From Lachnospiraceae bacterium (lineage in GTDB: Bacteria > Bacillota > Clostridia > Lachnospirales > Lachnospiraceae): a DNA stretch of 64,000 nucleotides. Numbering within the stretch: the stretch's first letter is position 1; each line of letters starts with the position of its first letter. The position numbers were made by a program, and so were the translations under genes. The DNA lies in NCBI GenBank assembly GCA_024696945.1, contig JAILGF010000185.1, forward strand, positions 28,982-92,981. Direction: 5' to 3'. The notes under the pieces were generated by a model, which saw nothing but the letters and a program-made list of their open reading frames with translations, had not been told where the DNA came from and did no database searches. Of this stretch, positions 33,343 through 42,308 are shown in pieces.

Positions 33343-34596
33343 ATGAAAGCAAAAAAGATGAAGAAGATTTTGGGAGTTGCTCTTATGTTAGTGCTGGTGC
33401 TGATCCTGCTCCCTGTTCGTGAACGTGTATCAGCAGCCACAAAGCCTGCAAAACCAAAGATAACCCTTGCGTTATCCAAAGACAAAGCATCGGCTACCCT
33501 TACGATCAAGAAAACAAAGCGTGCCGAAGGGTATCAGATAATGGTAAAACTGCCCGGAGCTAAGAAATACACAGAGCTTACTATATTAGAGCTTGACGGA
33601 AAGAAAAAGAGAAGCTTTACTATAGGGAATGTTCCGAGCGGAAAGTATACCGTAAAGGTAAGAGGTTATGCAATACAGAACGGAAATACTGTTTATGGCA
33701 AATACAGCAAGGCTAAGTCTGTTACGATCGAGAACAACAATGCGTTAGATTCTGAAATAAAGCAGGGCGATATCGTTACCTTTGGCTCTTTCGAACAGGA
33801 TGGCGATGAAGATAACGGCAAAGAACCCATAGAATGGATCGTGCTTTCAAATGATAACGGAAAGCTCTTTATGGTAAGTGTATATGCATTGGAAGGTGGC
33901 ATCATTGATGAGTGTTTTTATGATGACGACGATGACGACGATGATGACGACGATGACGACGAGGATTATGATGAGGACGATGACGATGATGGTTTCTATC
34001 ATGATTCAAACAGCTGGCTTGACAATATTTTCGACGGTACATGGAAAAACAGCCAGCTCAGAAAGCATCTTAACGAAGAGTTTTTAATATCGGCATTTAA
34101 CGAAAAAGAGATCGAGTTTATTGCGGATACAGAGCTTGCGGATTCAGATTGCACTGACAAGGTGTTCCTGTTATCCCTGGATGAAGTAACGAATAAGGAT
34201 TATGGTTTTGAACGCGAGGCAGATCGTACCTGTGCACCTTCAAAGGCTGCCAAAGGAGTATATGTTTACAAAGGATATGCAGATTATGGGAAAACACATG
34301 TAGCAAACGAAGACAAGTTTGCATGCTATTATTGGCTGCGGACTCGCAAAGATACTAAATATACATATGATTACGGATTCTATCTTGTTGAGGATGACGG
34401 TCAGATCGGCTCTAATGTTTGTTGGGGAGATGAATATCCGACAGGTACCGGCTACTATATGGAAGATGAATTATATATAGAGGATGATGAATTTGGTATC
34501 CGTCCGGCACTTGTAATTGAACTGAAGAGCGGCATCGAAAATGTACTGTCCAAGACCGGAAAGACCATGAAGGAAGAGTGGAAGAATGCTAAATAA
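33343..34596 (+). CDS. Exported DUF6273-type protein with poly-Asp tract
   Basis: A 417-residue secreted protein. A signal peptide (about 1-32, KKILGVALMLVLVLILL, cleavage near VSAAT) is followed by a fibronectin-type beta domain (about 34-125; ASATLTIKKTKRAEGYQIMVKLP, SGKYTVKVRGYAI) and a DUF6273-like domain: DIVTFGSFEQDG, EPIEWIVLSNDNGKLFMVS, LRKHLNEEFLISAFNEKE, DKVFLLSLDEV, CYYWLRTR, FGIRPALVIEL. A run of consecutive Asp (about 192-216) interrupts this domain. DUF6273 resembles formylglycine-enzyme-like folds but no function is known. GGACGGAG precedes the ATG at 33343. Confidence 0.78.
   Translation: MKAKKMKKILGVALMLVLVLILLPVRERVSAATKPAKPKITLALSKDKASATLTIKKTKRAEGYQIMVKLPGAKKYTELTILELDGKKKRSFTIGNVPSGKYTVKVRGYAIQNGNTVYGKYSKAKSVTIENNNALDSEIKQGDIVTFGSFEQDGDEDNGKEPIEWIVLSNDNGKLFMVSVYALEGGIIDECFYDDDDDDDDDDDDDEDYDEDDDDDGFYHDSNSWLDNIFDGTWKNSQLRKHLNEEFLISAFNEKEIEFIADTELADSDCTDKVFLLSLDEVTNKDYGFEREADRTCAPSKAAKGVYVYKGYADYGKTHVANEDKFACYYWLRTRKDTKYTYDYGFYLVEDDGQIGSNVCWGDEYPTGTGYYMEDELYIEDDEFGIRPALVIELKSGIENVLSKTGKTMKEEWKNAK
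33918..33989 (+). repeat. GAY trinucleotide microsatellite coding poly-Asp
   Basis: About 24 near-consecutive GAT/GAC/GAG codons inside the DUF6273 domain. The mixed codons reduce perfect slippage, but the tract is still repeat-prone; it may bind calcium. Confidence 0.85.
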
Positions 34597-34650
34597 TTAT
34601 TGACATTGAGAATAAGTTTGAGCTGAGTTCGTTGGAGGAGGAAAAAGAAG

Positions 34651-37338
34651 ATGAAACAGAAACATCGATACATCGTAAAGTGTATCGTTACATTTGTGCT
34701 TGCTATCTGTATAGTGCTGGGGAGTATCCCGGTGCTGCCCGAGGTTACAGATGTAAAGGCGGAAACAATATATCCTATCATAGATACACCTGAGCTTGGT
34801 ATAGGAAAGATAGGGAACCCTAAGGCACCGGAATCTGCAGATGATCCATGGACAGGCAGTTATGTTTATTATGGTAAGTATTCTGCTTTTGAAGACAACA
34901 CACCGTTGCCTATAAAATTTAGAGTGCTTCAAAACGATACTACGGATTTTAGTAAGGAAGTAGAACAAGGGAAAGCACATACAATGTTCCTTGACAGTGA
35001 TAGGATATTAGATAATGTTACGTATGCTAGTACATTTAATGATTGGTCCGAAAGTTTGGCTAAGAGAAGGCTAAATACTGATTTCTCTGAGAAGGCTTTT
35101 ACAATAGCTGAAAATAACTGTATTGCAGAAAGCTATGTTACTTCACATGAACGTCATATTGAGGAAGTGGCTGAAGGGGAACAGAGGTATATAAAAAATA
35201 TTTATGGGCCATATGTAGTTATAGAAGGTGAAAAAATCTTCTGGCTTGATTTAGAGGATATTTTTAATCCCCTATATGGATACTATACAGATAAAGGTAA
35301 TAATAAAAAGAAGAATTATACTAATGAGTTTAATGGTTATACAGCATACTGGTGGTTGCGTTCTGAGTGCAGTAATCAGTTATTGTGTTATTCGGGGACT
35401 ATAAACATAGAGGGTGATACGGAAGTTTGTGACGTAAGTTATATTCGTGGTGATAGCCCTGCATTAAATCTTAATTTATCATCTATAGTATTCTCATATC
35501 TGATCAAGAAAGATGAGAACTCGTCTGAAGCAGGAGAGTATGGTGCAGAGTATAAGCTGACAGTCATAGACGGCGGCATGAGTATTGCAAAGACCGGAGC
35601 TGAAATCATTTTGGGAAATGATATATCTGTTCCGTATAAAATTGCAATAGACAAAAGTCTTACGTCTTCGAGTCCAAATTGTGTTTCGATAGTAGTAACG
35701 GATGGAACATGGACTGAAAACGGCTGGAGTGAAGGAGCAAAAATCTTACAGTATGAAAAAGTAGCAGATATAACTTCCAACGATTCCCAGATCACCGGAA
35801 CGGTAAATTTCACGTTAGACAATAACATTACCGGAACTTTGGGTAAGGATTACCAGATTTACCTCTTGGCAGAGGATGTAAATGGTGTTTATGAAACCGA
35901 TTATACCACAGTTCCTGTCGATATAACAAGTACTGCATCCATATTCAGTGAAGATTTTGTTGATGCTTCACTAATGCTTGGAACAGTCTTGATAAAGCAA
36001 CCTAAAGCACCTGAGTCATCAAATGATGCCTGGACAGGCAGCTATGTATATTATGGTAAATATAATGGAAAACCTGTAAAATATAGGGTACTGGACAATA
36101 ATACCACAAAATTCAGTATCGGAGCAACGGAAGTCGAAAAGGCTCATTCCATGTTCCTTGACTGTGATAGCATATTATTTAAAGATATTTTCAGGGAAGA
36201 TGAAAATGCTTCTAACGCTAGTATATGGTCAGAAAGTGACTTGATTACAGTTCTGAATGACACGGAGAATGAGAATTCATTCATCAACACGAGTTTTACC
36301 GATGTGGAAGAGGCTGCAATCATGGGCAGCAATATAGATGCGCATCCTCTTACGAAAGATTCATCAGAAGCAGGAGCAGTAAATGTTTGGTATGAGACGC
36401 AAAGTCTTTATGGCAATTATGTAGCTCTTACAGGTGAGAAAATATTCCTTATTGACGCGGAGGACGCATCTAATAATGCTTATGGATATGAAACTTATGG
36501 CGGACCAAGTGAAACAAGAACAAAGAAGGATTTAAGTGATAATACATCTGCAGGGTGGTGGCTGCGGTCTTCATCTACCTCTGGAAAGTACGGCGGCAGT
36601 GTGTTTCCTGAAGGTGATTTGATGGTCGGCAGTGTGTCTTATGGCCGTGGAGTGTGCCCTGCATTTAATGTCAATCTGTCTTCTGTAATTTTCTCATCTT
36701 TAATCAAAGATGATGAAAACTCTCCGCAAGCAGGTGAATATGGTGCAGAGTACAAGTTGACAGTCGTAGACCGTGGAATGAACATTGCTAAGACTGATGA
36801 AGCAATAGCCTCAGGAAATGTTATATCTATACCATACAAAGTAGATAGCAGTCATACGCGTTATAGTCCTGATCGTGTTTCAGTAGTAGTTACACATGGA
36901 GCCTGGACTGAAAATGGCTGGAGCGAAGGAACAAAATTCCTACAGTATGAAGAAGTTGCCACTATAATTTCTAACGATACAGAGATTATCGGAACGGCAA
37001 ATTTCACCTTAGATAGCAGGATTATCGGAGTTTTGGGTGGGGATTATCATATCTACATCCTGGCAGAGGATATTAATGGAGCTTATGAAACCGATTATGC
37101 TACGGAGCCTTTTGAGATAACAGATATATCAGGGTCAAAAGTGAAGTTAGGAGACGTTAATGGAAACGGTGATGTAAATATGAAAGATGTTGCGATACTC
37201 AGAAGATATCTGACCGGAGGCTGGAACATAACTATAGATATGGAAGCCGCAGATGTGGACGGAGACGGAATCGTAAGCCCTAAGGATGTTACGGTGCTCA
37301 AACGCTACTTTGCCGGAGGTTGGGGAATAGAGTTTTAA
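34651..37338 (+). CDS. Exported dockerin protein with two DUF6273-like modules
   Basis: An 895-residue secreted protein: signal peptide (about 1-40), then two homologous halves (about 50-420 and 430-825). Each half has WTGSYVYYGKY at its start, a GPYVVIEGEKIF or GNYVALTGEKIF segment, a WWLRS motif and the strand GEYGAEYKLTV followed by an Ig-like stretch (VVTDGTWTENGWSEG). The C-terminus (about 830-895) is a type I dockerin with two calcium loops, LGDVNGNGDVNMKDVAILRR and ADVDGDGIVSPKDVTVLKR. Dockerins plug proteins into cohesin scaffolds. The gene is more AT-rich than its neighbours. GGAGGAGG precedes the ATG. Confidence 0.82.
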   Translation: MKQKHRYIVKCIVTFVLAICIVLGSIPVLPEVTDVKAETIYPIIDTPELGIGKIGNPKAPESADDPWTGSYVYYGKYSAFEDNTPLPIKFRVLQNDTTDFSKEVEQGKAHTMFLDSDRILDNVTYASTFNDWSESLAKRRLNTDFSEKAFTIAENNCIAESYVTSHERHIEEVAEGEQRYIKNIYGPYVVIEGEKIFWLDLEDIFNPLYGYYTDKGNNKKKNYTNEFNGYTAYWWLRSECSNQLLCYSGTINIEGDTEVCDVSYIRGDSPALNLNLSSIVFSYLIKKDENSSEAGEYGAEYKLTVIDGGMSIAKTGAEIILGNDISVPYKIAIDKSLTSSSPNCVSIVVTDGTWTENGWSEGAKILQYEKVADITSNDSQITGTVNFTLDNNITGTLGKDYQIYLLAEDVNGVYETDYTTVPVDITSTASIFSEDFVDASLMLGTVLIKQPKAPESSNDAWTGSYVYYGKYNGKPVKYRVLDNNTTKFSIGATEVEKAHSMFLDCDSILFKDIFREDENASNASIWSESDLITVLNDTENENSFINTSFTDVEEAAIMGSNIDAHPLTKDSSEAGAVNVWYETQSLYGNYVALTGEKIFLIDAEDASNNAYGYETYGGPSETRTKKDLSDNTSAGWWLRSSSTSGKYGGSVFPEGDLMVGSVSYGRGVCPAFNVNLSSVIFSSLIKDDENSPQAGEYGAEYKLTVVDRGMNIAKTDEAIASGNVISIPYKVDSSHTRYSPDRVSVVVTHGAWTENGWSEGTKFLQYEEVATIISNDTEIIGTANFTLDSRIIGVLGGDYHIYILAEDINGAYETDYATEPFEITDISGSKVKLGDVNGNGDVNMKDVAILRRYLTGGWNITIDMEAADVDGDGIVSPKDVTVLKRYFAGGWGIEF

Positions 37339-37352
37339 AAAGTAAATTAAAT

Positions 37353-37390
37353 GGCCGGAGAATCAACGAATTGCTTCTCTGGCCTTATTT
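37353..37390 (+). terminator. Terminator after the dockerin gene
   Basis: GGCCGGAGAA / TTCTCTGGCC with a 12-base loop, then TTATTT. Confidence 0.65.
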
Positions 37391-37399
37391 GATAAAACA

Positions 37400-37535
37400 T
37401 CGGCATCGAAAATATACTGTCAACAGGTATACTTCGCTACATTTGTACGATCCCGCAAACGTTATCTATGATCCGGAGGTAGAAATAATTGCAGATAGCT
37501 ACCAAGTAATAGACCCCGGTATGATAGGGCCGTAA
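37400..37535 (+). pseudogene. Remnant of a DUF6273-type gene end and an unknown 3' fragment
   Basis: GGCATCGAAAATATACTGTC at 37.40 kb nearly repeats the stretch at 34.53 kb that codes GIENVLSK at the end of the other DUF6273 protein, but the frame breaks soon after. It is followed by a short open stretch ending YDPEVEIIADSYQVIDPGM-type residues and a stop at 37535. No RBS or start is present. It looks like the fused ends of deleted genes. Confidence 0.4.
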
Positions 37536-37569
37536 AATCGATTACAGGTACGGTTCTTTGATTGAAAAC

Positions 37570-37620
37570 AAAAATACTGAAGTGCATAGGAGAATTCCTG
37601 TTGCGCTTCAGTATTTTTTT
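37570..37620. terminator. Bidirectional terminator after metH
   Basis: AAAATACTGAAGTGCA pairs with TGCGCTTCAGTATTTT (one mismatch) around a 15-base loop; A and T runs on both sides, so it works for metH on the minus strand. Confidence 0.75.
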
Positions 37621-37634
37621 ACTTGAAGAGTGTA

Positions 37635-40184
37635 TTATTTCCCAAAAACTTCTTTAGCATATTTGACAGTATCCATTGCCTGCGGAGAGTAAGCATCAGC
37701 ACCGATCTTGTCGGCATACTCCTTGGTAAGAACTGCACCTCCGACTACAACCTTACAGAAAGGAGCCTTTTCGCGTAGCTGTTTTATTGTTTCCTCCATG
37801 CTTACAACCGTTGTAGTCATAAGAGCACTTAAGCCTACAAGCTTGATATTGTTCTCAAGAACGGCATCTACGATCGCTTCGGGCGGAACGTCTTTGCCGA
37901 GATCGATAACGGTGTAATCGTAATTCTCGAGCAGCACCTTAACAATATTCTTGCCAATATCATGGATATCGCCTTTAACGGTAGCCATAACAACGGTTCC
38001 TTTTGATTCCCCCTTGGTCCCGTTCTCTGCATAATACTGTTTGATAACGTCAAAAGCTGATTTTGCAGCATCAGCACTCATAAGAAGCTGGGGCAGGAAG
38101 GTCTTCTTGGCTTCAAAACCTGCACCAACGGTATCAAGAGCAGGAATCAGGTTGTTGTCAATAATTTCGATGGGAGTGACACCTGCTGCAAGCATGGCTT
38201 TGCACTCGGTACCGGCCTTATCTATCATTCCCTTGACCACTGCGGTGTATAGCGGAGTGCTCGATCCCGGATTCGTCCCGGGAATGTTATTTCCGCCCGA
38301 GTTCTCATGCCCTGCTGACATGCCCGACTGCCCTGTATTCAAAGCCTGAAGCATATCGTTTGGCTGTCCGGCTATACCTGCCTGCCCGGGAATTCCAAGA
38401 TTCTTCGGAGCAGTATAAGGGTCCGTTTTCTCACTGTATTTTCCGATATATCTTAGGCATTGATTATCAAATCCCCGTAAAGTAAGATAGCTGTCATAAG
38501 CTGCCATAAGTCTTTCATCCAGCGGGTTGATAATACCTGCCGAAAGACCGTTTTCCATAGCCAGTGTAAAGAAGGTACTTGTCATAATGCTTCTTAAAGG
38601 CAGACCGAAACTGACATTTGAAACGCCGAGCACGGTATTGACACCGAACTTTTCTTTGATTTCCCTTAAAGCCTCAAGAGTGATCGCGGCATTGTTGATA
38701 TCGGTGCTGACAGTCATTGTCAGTGAATCGAAGATAAGATCCTTCTTATCAATCCCATATTCTTTTGCCTTGTTGATGATCTTTTCCGCAATTGCTACTC
38801 GGGCATCAGCAGTTTCAGGGATACCTGCTTCATCTAACGTCAGTGCAACAACCGCTGCACCGTATTTCTTCGCAAGAGGAAATACTGCTTCCATGCTTTC
38901 CTGTTTGCCGTTAACACTGTTTAACAACGGCTTTCCGTTATAAATACGGAGAGCCCTTTCCATTGTTTTAATGTCCGATGTATCTATCTGGAGCGGAAGA
39001 GTACTTATGGCTGTGATTTCTTCAATAGCAGTCTCCATCATTTCACATTCGTCAATCTCGGGAAGTCCGACATTAACATCAAGGATGTCCGAGCCTGCTT
39101 CTTCTTCGGCAATAGCTTCATTTATGATATAATTGATATCCTTATCTCTAAGAGCCTGCTTCAAAGCCTTTTTACCGGTAGGATTTATCCTCTCACCGAT
39201 TAGAAGGGGCTTGTCACCAAAATATACGGCATGCGTATAGGAAGAAATAACTGTGAGATCTTTCTTCTGTATGGGAGCAAGGGGGATTTTTTTAGTTTCA
39301 CATAGTTTCACTGCGGCAGCGATATGCTCCGGTGTGGAACCGCAGCAGCCACCCGCAATGCATACTCCTCCCTTAACCAACTCGAGTTCATCAATTGCAA
39401 ATTCGTCAGGCGTAACATCAAACGTAGTCTTGCCGTTAACAACCTTGGGAAGACCTGCATTAGGCTGAACAATAATGGGGGTTGAGCATACTTTTGTAAT
39501 AACGGGAAGAAACTTTAAGAACTGCTTTGGCCCGAATCCGCAGTTCATACCCAGAACATCAACACCCAGGCCTTCAACCAATGCGACATAGGCTTCGAGG
39601 TCTCCACCTGTAAGAAGCCTTCCGTTTTCATCGGGAGCCACCGAAACGAAAATAGGAAGTTCCGAATTCTCCTTAGCGGCAATAATGGCGGCTTTAAGAT
39701 CATAAAGATCCGTAAACGTCTCAAAGAAAAGAATATCAGCCCCTGCCTTAACACCCGCACGGACAATTTCTGCATAAGCCTCTTCGGCTTCATCAAAGGA
39801 AATATTACCAATCGGTTTTAAGAGCTTTCCCAAAGGGCCCACATCAAGAGCCGCAAAATGAGGTTTCCGTGCATAGGCACTTTCAGAATCGCTTTCAAAC
39901 TTTGAAATAGCATCACGGACCAGCTCGATGCCCTTGCATACAAGAGTATCAAGATCATAGTCGCAGTGTTCAAGCTTAAATTTATTACAACCGAAGGTAT
40001 TTGCGGTAATAATATTAGAACCCGCATTAAGATACCTTGTGTGGATATCCCTTAAAACCTCCGGACGCAGCATATTCCAGGTTTCCGGTATATCTCCGCC
40101 TTTCAGGCCTTCCGCCTGAAGCAGGGTGCCCATTGCACCGTCTGAAAAAAGAAGCTCGCGTCCGATAAAATCTCTAATGTTCAT
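37635..40184 (-). CDS. metH: Cobalamin-dependent methionine synthase MetH lacking the reactivation domain
   Basis: An 849-residue enzyme transferring methyl from methyl-THF via cobalamin to homocysteine. Domains in order: homocysteine-binding barrel (about 1-300; LFSDGAMGTLLQ, zinc Cys in LGMNCGFGP and CIAGGCCGS), pterin-binding barrel (about 315-575; LIGERINPTGKKALKQ, SVNGKQES), cap and B12-binding domain (about 640-849; VKGDIHDIGKNIVKVLL with the cobalt-ligand His). The SAM-dependent reactivation domain is absent and is encoded separately at 40293-41027. A Gly/Pro/Asn-rich segment of about 50 residues (GQAGIAGQPNDMLQ ... GGNNIPGTNPGSS) sits before the cap domain and is unusual. The ATG at 40184 has AGGA eight bases upstream. 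Confidence 0.95.
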   Translation of the reverse strand: MNIRDFIGRELLFSDGAMGTLLQAEGLKGGDIPETWNMLRPEVLRDIHTRYLNAGSNIITANTFGCNKFKLEHCDYDLDTLVCKGIELVRDAISKFESDSESAYARKPHFAALDVGPLGKLLKPIGNISFDEAEEAYAEIVRAGVKAGADILFFETFTDLYDLKAAIIAAKENSELPIFVSVAPDENGRLLTGGDLEAYVALVEGLGVDVLGMNCGFGPKQFLKFLPVITKVCSTPIIVQPNAGLPKVVNGKTTFDVTPDEFAIDELELVKGGVCIAGGCCGSTPEHIAAAVKLCETKKIPLAPIQKKDLTVISSYTHAVYFGDKPLLIGERINPTGKKALKQALRDKDINYIINEAIAEEEAGSDILDVNVGLPEIDECEMMETAIEEITAISTLPLQIDTSDIKTMERALRIYNGKPLLNSVNGKQESMEAVFPLAKKYGAAVVALTLDEAGIPETADARVAIAEKIINKAKEYGIDKKDLIFDSLTMTVSTDINNAAITLEALREIKEKFGVNTVLGVSNVSFGLPLRSIMTSTFFTLAMENGLSAGIINPLDERLMAAYDSYLTLRGFDNQCLRYIGKYSEKTDPYTAPKNLGIPGQAGIAGQPNDMLQALNTGQSGMSAGHENSGGNNIPGTNPGSSTPLYTAVVKGMIDKAGTECKAMLAAGVTPIEIIDNNLIPALDTVGAGFEAKKTFLPQLLMSADAAKSAFDVIKQYYAENGTKGESKGTVVMATVKGDIHDIGKNIVKVLLENYDYTVIDLGKDVPPEAIVDAVLENNIKLVGLSALMTTTVVSMEETIKQLREKAPFCKVVVGGAVLTKEYADKIGADAYSPQAMDTVKYAKEVFGK

Positions 40185-40292
40185 ATAATTCATCCTAACT
40201 GCAGACATTATTTATTCATTTAGAATATAAGCCAAATTATATAATAAAAATTTGTTTAAAATACATCGCTGTCAAGTCTGCTGTGACATCGA

Positions 40293-41027
40293 TTATAAAA
40301 CTCCGATAACGGCGGTGATACTCTTTGATGGACTCATCAAAAGCGCAGAATTAAGGCTCATCCCCAGATTCTTTTCCAATTGCAGGAGCCTGAAAAAATC
40401 ATTCTGGTGTTCCAGATTAAAATCTCCGTAACCCGGACTAAAGCGCATCCTGAAGCTGACAGAATCTGCTCCTGTAACGTTTTCTCCTCTAGGTTGCAGA
40501 GCTATGCCATATTTATAATCTTCAAGTTCACGTTTGATCATATCTGTAGCCTCATCCGCAAACGCTTCAATAGCAGCTGCCCCTGCGGCCTGAAGAATAG
40601 CAGGCTTCACAGTTGAACGTCCCGAGAATCTCCGTATCATCATATCCGCCCCCGGACCTATTGTAGCTGCAAAAAGAATTGCATATCGACATTCTTTAAT
40701 GTGAGCAGACAGCTTTTTACTCTCGATCATCAGTACCGGCTCATTTATAGGTTCAGAAACATGATTTTCGCTATCAGTGGAGAAACTAATATTCCCCAGA
40801 TCAAGAATACTTAACTTGCAGAAATTATCTTCAACTCTTAATCTATAAATTTCATAAATACATCTTGGCGTAATAACCTCTTGCAGCTTTTTGGTTAGCT
40901 CATTCACCATTTTTTCAAGCTCATCATCAACCGGAACATCTCCGCCAAAGTGGTAACCGAGATATCTGTAAGTCTCTTTTTTATCTATATTAAGTTTTTT
41001 TCCGTTCTCAAAGCTTATGATATTCAT
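40293..41027 (-). CDS. Stand-alone MetH reactivation-domain protein
   Basis: A 244-residue protein matching the vitamin B12-dependent methionine synthase activation domain. Signatures: RYLGYHFGGDVPVD near the N-terminus, ILFAATIGPGADMMIRRFSG, the RFSPGYGDFNLEHQ substrate loop region and LLMSPSKSITAVIGVL at the end. With SAM and a flavodoxin or ferredoxin electron donor it should remethylate cob(II)alamin formed when MetH is oxidised. It precedes metH by 108 bases. AAAGGATC precedes the ATG. It is a split version of the fourth domain of E. coli-type MetH. Confidence 0.9.
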   Translation of the reverse strand: MNIISFENGKKLNIDKKETYRYLGYHFGGDVPVDDELEKMVNELTKKLQEVITPRCIYEIYRLRVEDNFCKLSILDLGNISFSTDSENHVSEPINEPVLMIESKKLSAHIKECRYAILFAATIGPGADMMIRRFSGRSTVKPAILQAAGAAAIEAFADEATDMIKRELEDYKYGIALQPRGENVTGADSVSFRMRFSPGYGDFNLEHQNDFFRLLQLEKNLGMSLNSALLMSPSKSITAVIGVL

Positions 41028-41070
41028 GTTGATCCTTTATTTGAACTCTAATTAAAAGTGCAGTAAGGCG

Positions 41071-41305
41071 GGCGGGGCACAGGCATGGGATAAAACCATA
41101 AAGCGAGCAGCAGGATATGCATGGGCGTCAGACGCATTTGAACGAGGTGGAAAACGATTATCCAAATCGTTTTCCAAGCTCAGCATAAGTGTGCCCGGTA
41201 TCAAGCGGGCACACGATTTGCGAGCGTCCGAAGTGAAAATGTGGATGAAGCCATAGCATATCCCTGCGAGCGCTGCTGTGTTTTAAAACATGCCTGTGCC
41301 CCATC
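41071..41305. ncRNA. Large palindromic structured element between metF and the MetH reactivation gene
   Basis: A perfect 14-bp closing stem (GGGGCACAGGCATG, 41074-41087, with 41289-41302) encloses a second paired region (GAGCAGC...GATATGC near 41105-41120 with GCATATC...GCTGCT near 41256-41277), the hairpin GGAAAACGAT / ATCGTTTTCC (41149-41175) and the hairpin GTGTGCCCG / CGGGCACAC (41189-41214). It is GC-richer than the surroundings and has no open frame with an RBS. Known riboswitch signatures (B12 box, S-box) are not seen. It may be a structured leader RNA of the downstream minus-strand gene or a mobile palindromic element. Confidence 0.5.
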
Positions 41306-41319
41306 GCCGCATATAACAA

Positions 41320-42189
41320 CTACCTCGGCGCGATAAACGAAAGATTTTTGAAGATCTCGCCTGCAACCTCCGGGTGGTTCATGGTGTAGATGTGCACACA
41401 GTTCACCCCGTTGGCGAACAGGTCGATAATCTGCTCCGTAGCATAAGCGATGCCTGCCTGCTTCATAGCCTCCGGATCGTCTCCGAAATGATCTACGATC
41501 ATTTTGAACCTGGGCGGAACCAGATTGCCCGAAAGAGAAATAATCCTTGCAATCTGAGCCTTGTTCGTAACCGGCATGATGCCCGCATCTATCGGCACAT
41601 CGATACCCTTCTTCAGAAGCTTATACATATAGTTGTATAAAATATTGTTGTCGAAAAACATCTGCGTAATCAGAAAATCACAGCCCGCCTCAACCTTGCG
41701 CTTAGTATATTCCAGGTCATCGTCTATGGACTTCGACTCCGGATGTCCCTCAGGATAGCATGCTCCCGCAATACAGAAATCACCCATGGACTTGATCTCT
41801 GCCATCAGATCCTCGGAGTGATGGAAATCCTTGGAAGGTTCAAACCCACTGTCAGCCGGGATATCGCCGCGGAGAGCAAGGATATTCTCGATACCATGCT
41901 CCTTGTATGCATTTATCATGGCCCTTACCGTCTGCCTGTCGGAAGAAACGCAAGTAAGATGCCCCAATGCCGGAACGCCGCAAACATTCTGGATCTCATT
42001 GGCAAGATCCACGGTATATTTACTGGTGCCGCCCGTAGCACCGTAGGTAACACTCATGTAATCGGGCTTGAGAGAAGCCGTATCCGCAACAACCTTTTTT
42101 GCGGCCTCAAGGTTCTCCCATTTCTTGGGCGGGAAAAGCTCACAGCTTATATGTGGTTTATTATCCTTTAAAAAATCAATGATCTTCAT
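41320..42189 (-). CDS. metF: 5,10-methylenetetrahydrofolate reductase MetF
   Basis: A 289-residue FAD enzyme reducing methylene-THF to methyl-THF, the methyl donor for MetH. Motifs: HISCELFPPKKWENLE with the catalytic Glu (about 17), YMSVTYGATGG, LGHLTCVSSDR, ILALRGDIP, GACYPEGHPES, FLITQMFFDN and VHIYTMNHPE. The N-terminal catalytic domain only, as usual for bacteria. AAGGAGAG precedes the ATG. It is upstream of the MetH reactivation gene and metH in the same direction, separated from them by the palindromic element. Confidence 0.95.
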   Translation of the reverse strand: MKIIDFLKDNKPHISCELFPPKKWENLEAAKKVVADTASLKPDYMSVTYGATGGTSKYTVDLANEIQNVCGVPALGHLTCVSSDRQTVRAMINAYKEHGIENILALRGDIPADSGFEPSKDFHHSEDLMAEIKSMGDFCIAGACYPEGHPESKSIDDDLEYTKRKVEAGCDFLITQMFFDNNILYNYMYKLLKKGIDVPIDAGIMPVTNKAQIARIISLSGNLVPPRFKMIVDHFGDDPEAMKQAGIAYATEQIIDLFANGVNCVHIYTMNHPEVAGEIFKNLSFIAPR

Positions 42190-42232
42190 GAGTGAAAACT
42201 CTCCTTAAATTTTTATAAAGTCCGTTTTGTGC

Positions 42233-42261
42233 TTGCGTACAAAAACTAAATATAGTATAAT
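42233..42261 (+). promoter_or_regulatory. Sigma-A promoter of the VanZ-like gene
   Basis: TTGCGT (42233-42238), 17-bp spacer, TATAAT (42256-42261), 47 bases before the ATG. Confidence 0.75.
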
Positions 42262-42308
42262 AAAATATTATGGAAATGTAAATATAAATTTGGAGCAATA
42301 AATAAGTA

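Noticed and set aside
41071..41305. Cobalamin or SAM riboswitch upstream of the MetH reactivation gene
   Set aside because: The location is right, but I do not find the B12 box, an S-box core or a T-box element; kept only as an unidentified structured element.
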